Assembly: GCA_016703105.1 (NCBI GenBank)
Contig: JADJCS010000021.1
Span: 1-33,818 of the forward strand
Direction of reading: 5' to 3'
Source: Flavobacteriales bacterium
GTDB lineage: Bacteria; Bacteroidota; Bacteroidia; Flavobacteriales_F; PHOS-HE28
Length of the DNA: 33,818 nucleotides
Part shown: piece by piece, positions 33,695 to 33,818 of the stretch
How positions within the stretch are numbered: the first letter of the stretch is position 1
How the letters are laid out: each line of letters starts with the position of its first letter
Position numbers and translations under genes: made by a program
Notes under the pieces: model-generated
The model's database searches: none
What the model saw: only the letters and a program-made list of their open reading frames with translations
What the model was told of the DNA's origin: nothing

Positions 33695-33818
33695 GGCGTT
33701 CGCCGCCCGAACTTGGCGCGAGCATCATTGCGCAACACAAACGGGTCGATGAAATGCGGGTTGGAAACCACGCGCCGTCGCCGGAGGCCGCTTTGCGGCG
33801 TGCGACCCCTCAGTCCCT
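33695..33818. other. Window-end tail without a recognised gene
   Basis: The last 124 bases follow the T9SS cargo gene. I see no gene. A G/C-rich stretch at 33765-33805 contains imperfect self-complementary runs (CCGTCGCCGGAGGCCGC, GCGGCGTGCG) but no clean terminator. Confidence 0.4.

Overview
The window looks like a GC-rich member of the Bacteroidota, most likely a Flavobacteriales-type lineage. The reasons are the gliding/type IX secretion genes (porT, gldB, gldC), proteins with T9SS-style C-terminal sorting domains, A-rich leaders instead of strong Shine-Dalgarno sites, TAnnTTTG-like -7 elements, and the order porT - engB - alpha/beta hydrolase - mraZ - dcw cluster. No rRNA, tRNA, CRISPR array, prophage or complete insertion sequence was seen.

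Layout. Positions 1-3413 hold porT (-), gldB (+), gldC (+), engB (-) and an alpha/beta hydrolase (-), all recognisable but broken by many frameshifts. Positions 3726-3778 hold an MraZ-type operator and a promoter. Positions 3804-19689 are a tightly packed, co-directional division and cell-wall (dcw) operon: mraZ, rsmH, ftsL, ftsI, murE, mraY, murD, a stand-alone MurD C-terminal-domain gene, ftsW, murG, murC, ftsQ, ftsA, ftsZ. Two hairpins follow ftsZ, then yqeY (19789-20241). Positions 20329-22469 encode two T9SS-sorted surface proteins (one a Kelch propeller), closed by a perfect bidirectional terminator. Positions 22604-27033 (-) hold a LytTR response regulator, a small secreted protein, a small lipoprotein and a TPR/LytS-type histidine kinase. 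Positions 27199-31977 (+) are a three-gene operon of uncharacterised secreted proteins ending in a large TPR protein. The end holds a paralogue of the small secreted protein (-) and another T9SS cargo protein (+).

How the genes work together. The dcw genes make lipid II (MurC, D, E, G, MraY) and build the septum (FtsZ, A, Q, L, W, I), with MraZ and RsmH at the head. PorT, GldB and GldC belong to the gliding/T9SS system that would export the T9SS-tailed proteins further along.

Most interesting signal. The three small exported-protein genes (start codons at 24070, 24581 and 32555, all minus strand) share one promoter architecture: two direct repeats of GCCACTTGCTC or a close variant, exactly 21 bp apart, ending 31-32 bp upstream of a TTGYTTTG-like -7 element. 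A 21-bp repeat period is the geometry used by LytTR regulators, and a LytTR regulator and kinase sit in the same locus. I propose a local two-component regulon. A second candidate novelty is the extra MurD C-terminal-domain gene between murD and ftsW.

Quality. Frameshifts are dense in the first 4.4 kb and the last 1.8 kb and sparse between, and most of those I could localise look like single-base losses in short homopolymers. I read most as consensus errors, probably at contig ends, not pseudogenes. Coordinates of frameshifted genes span the whole reconstructed gene.
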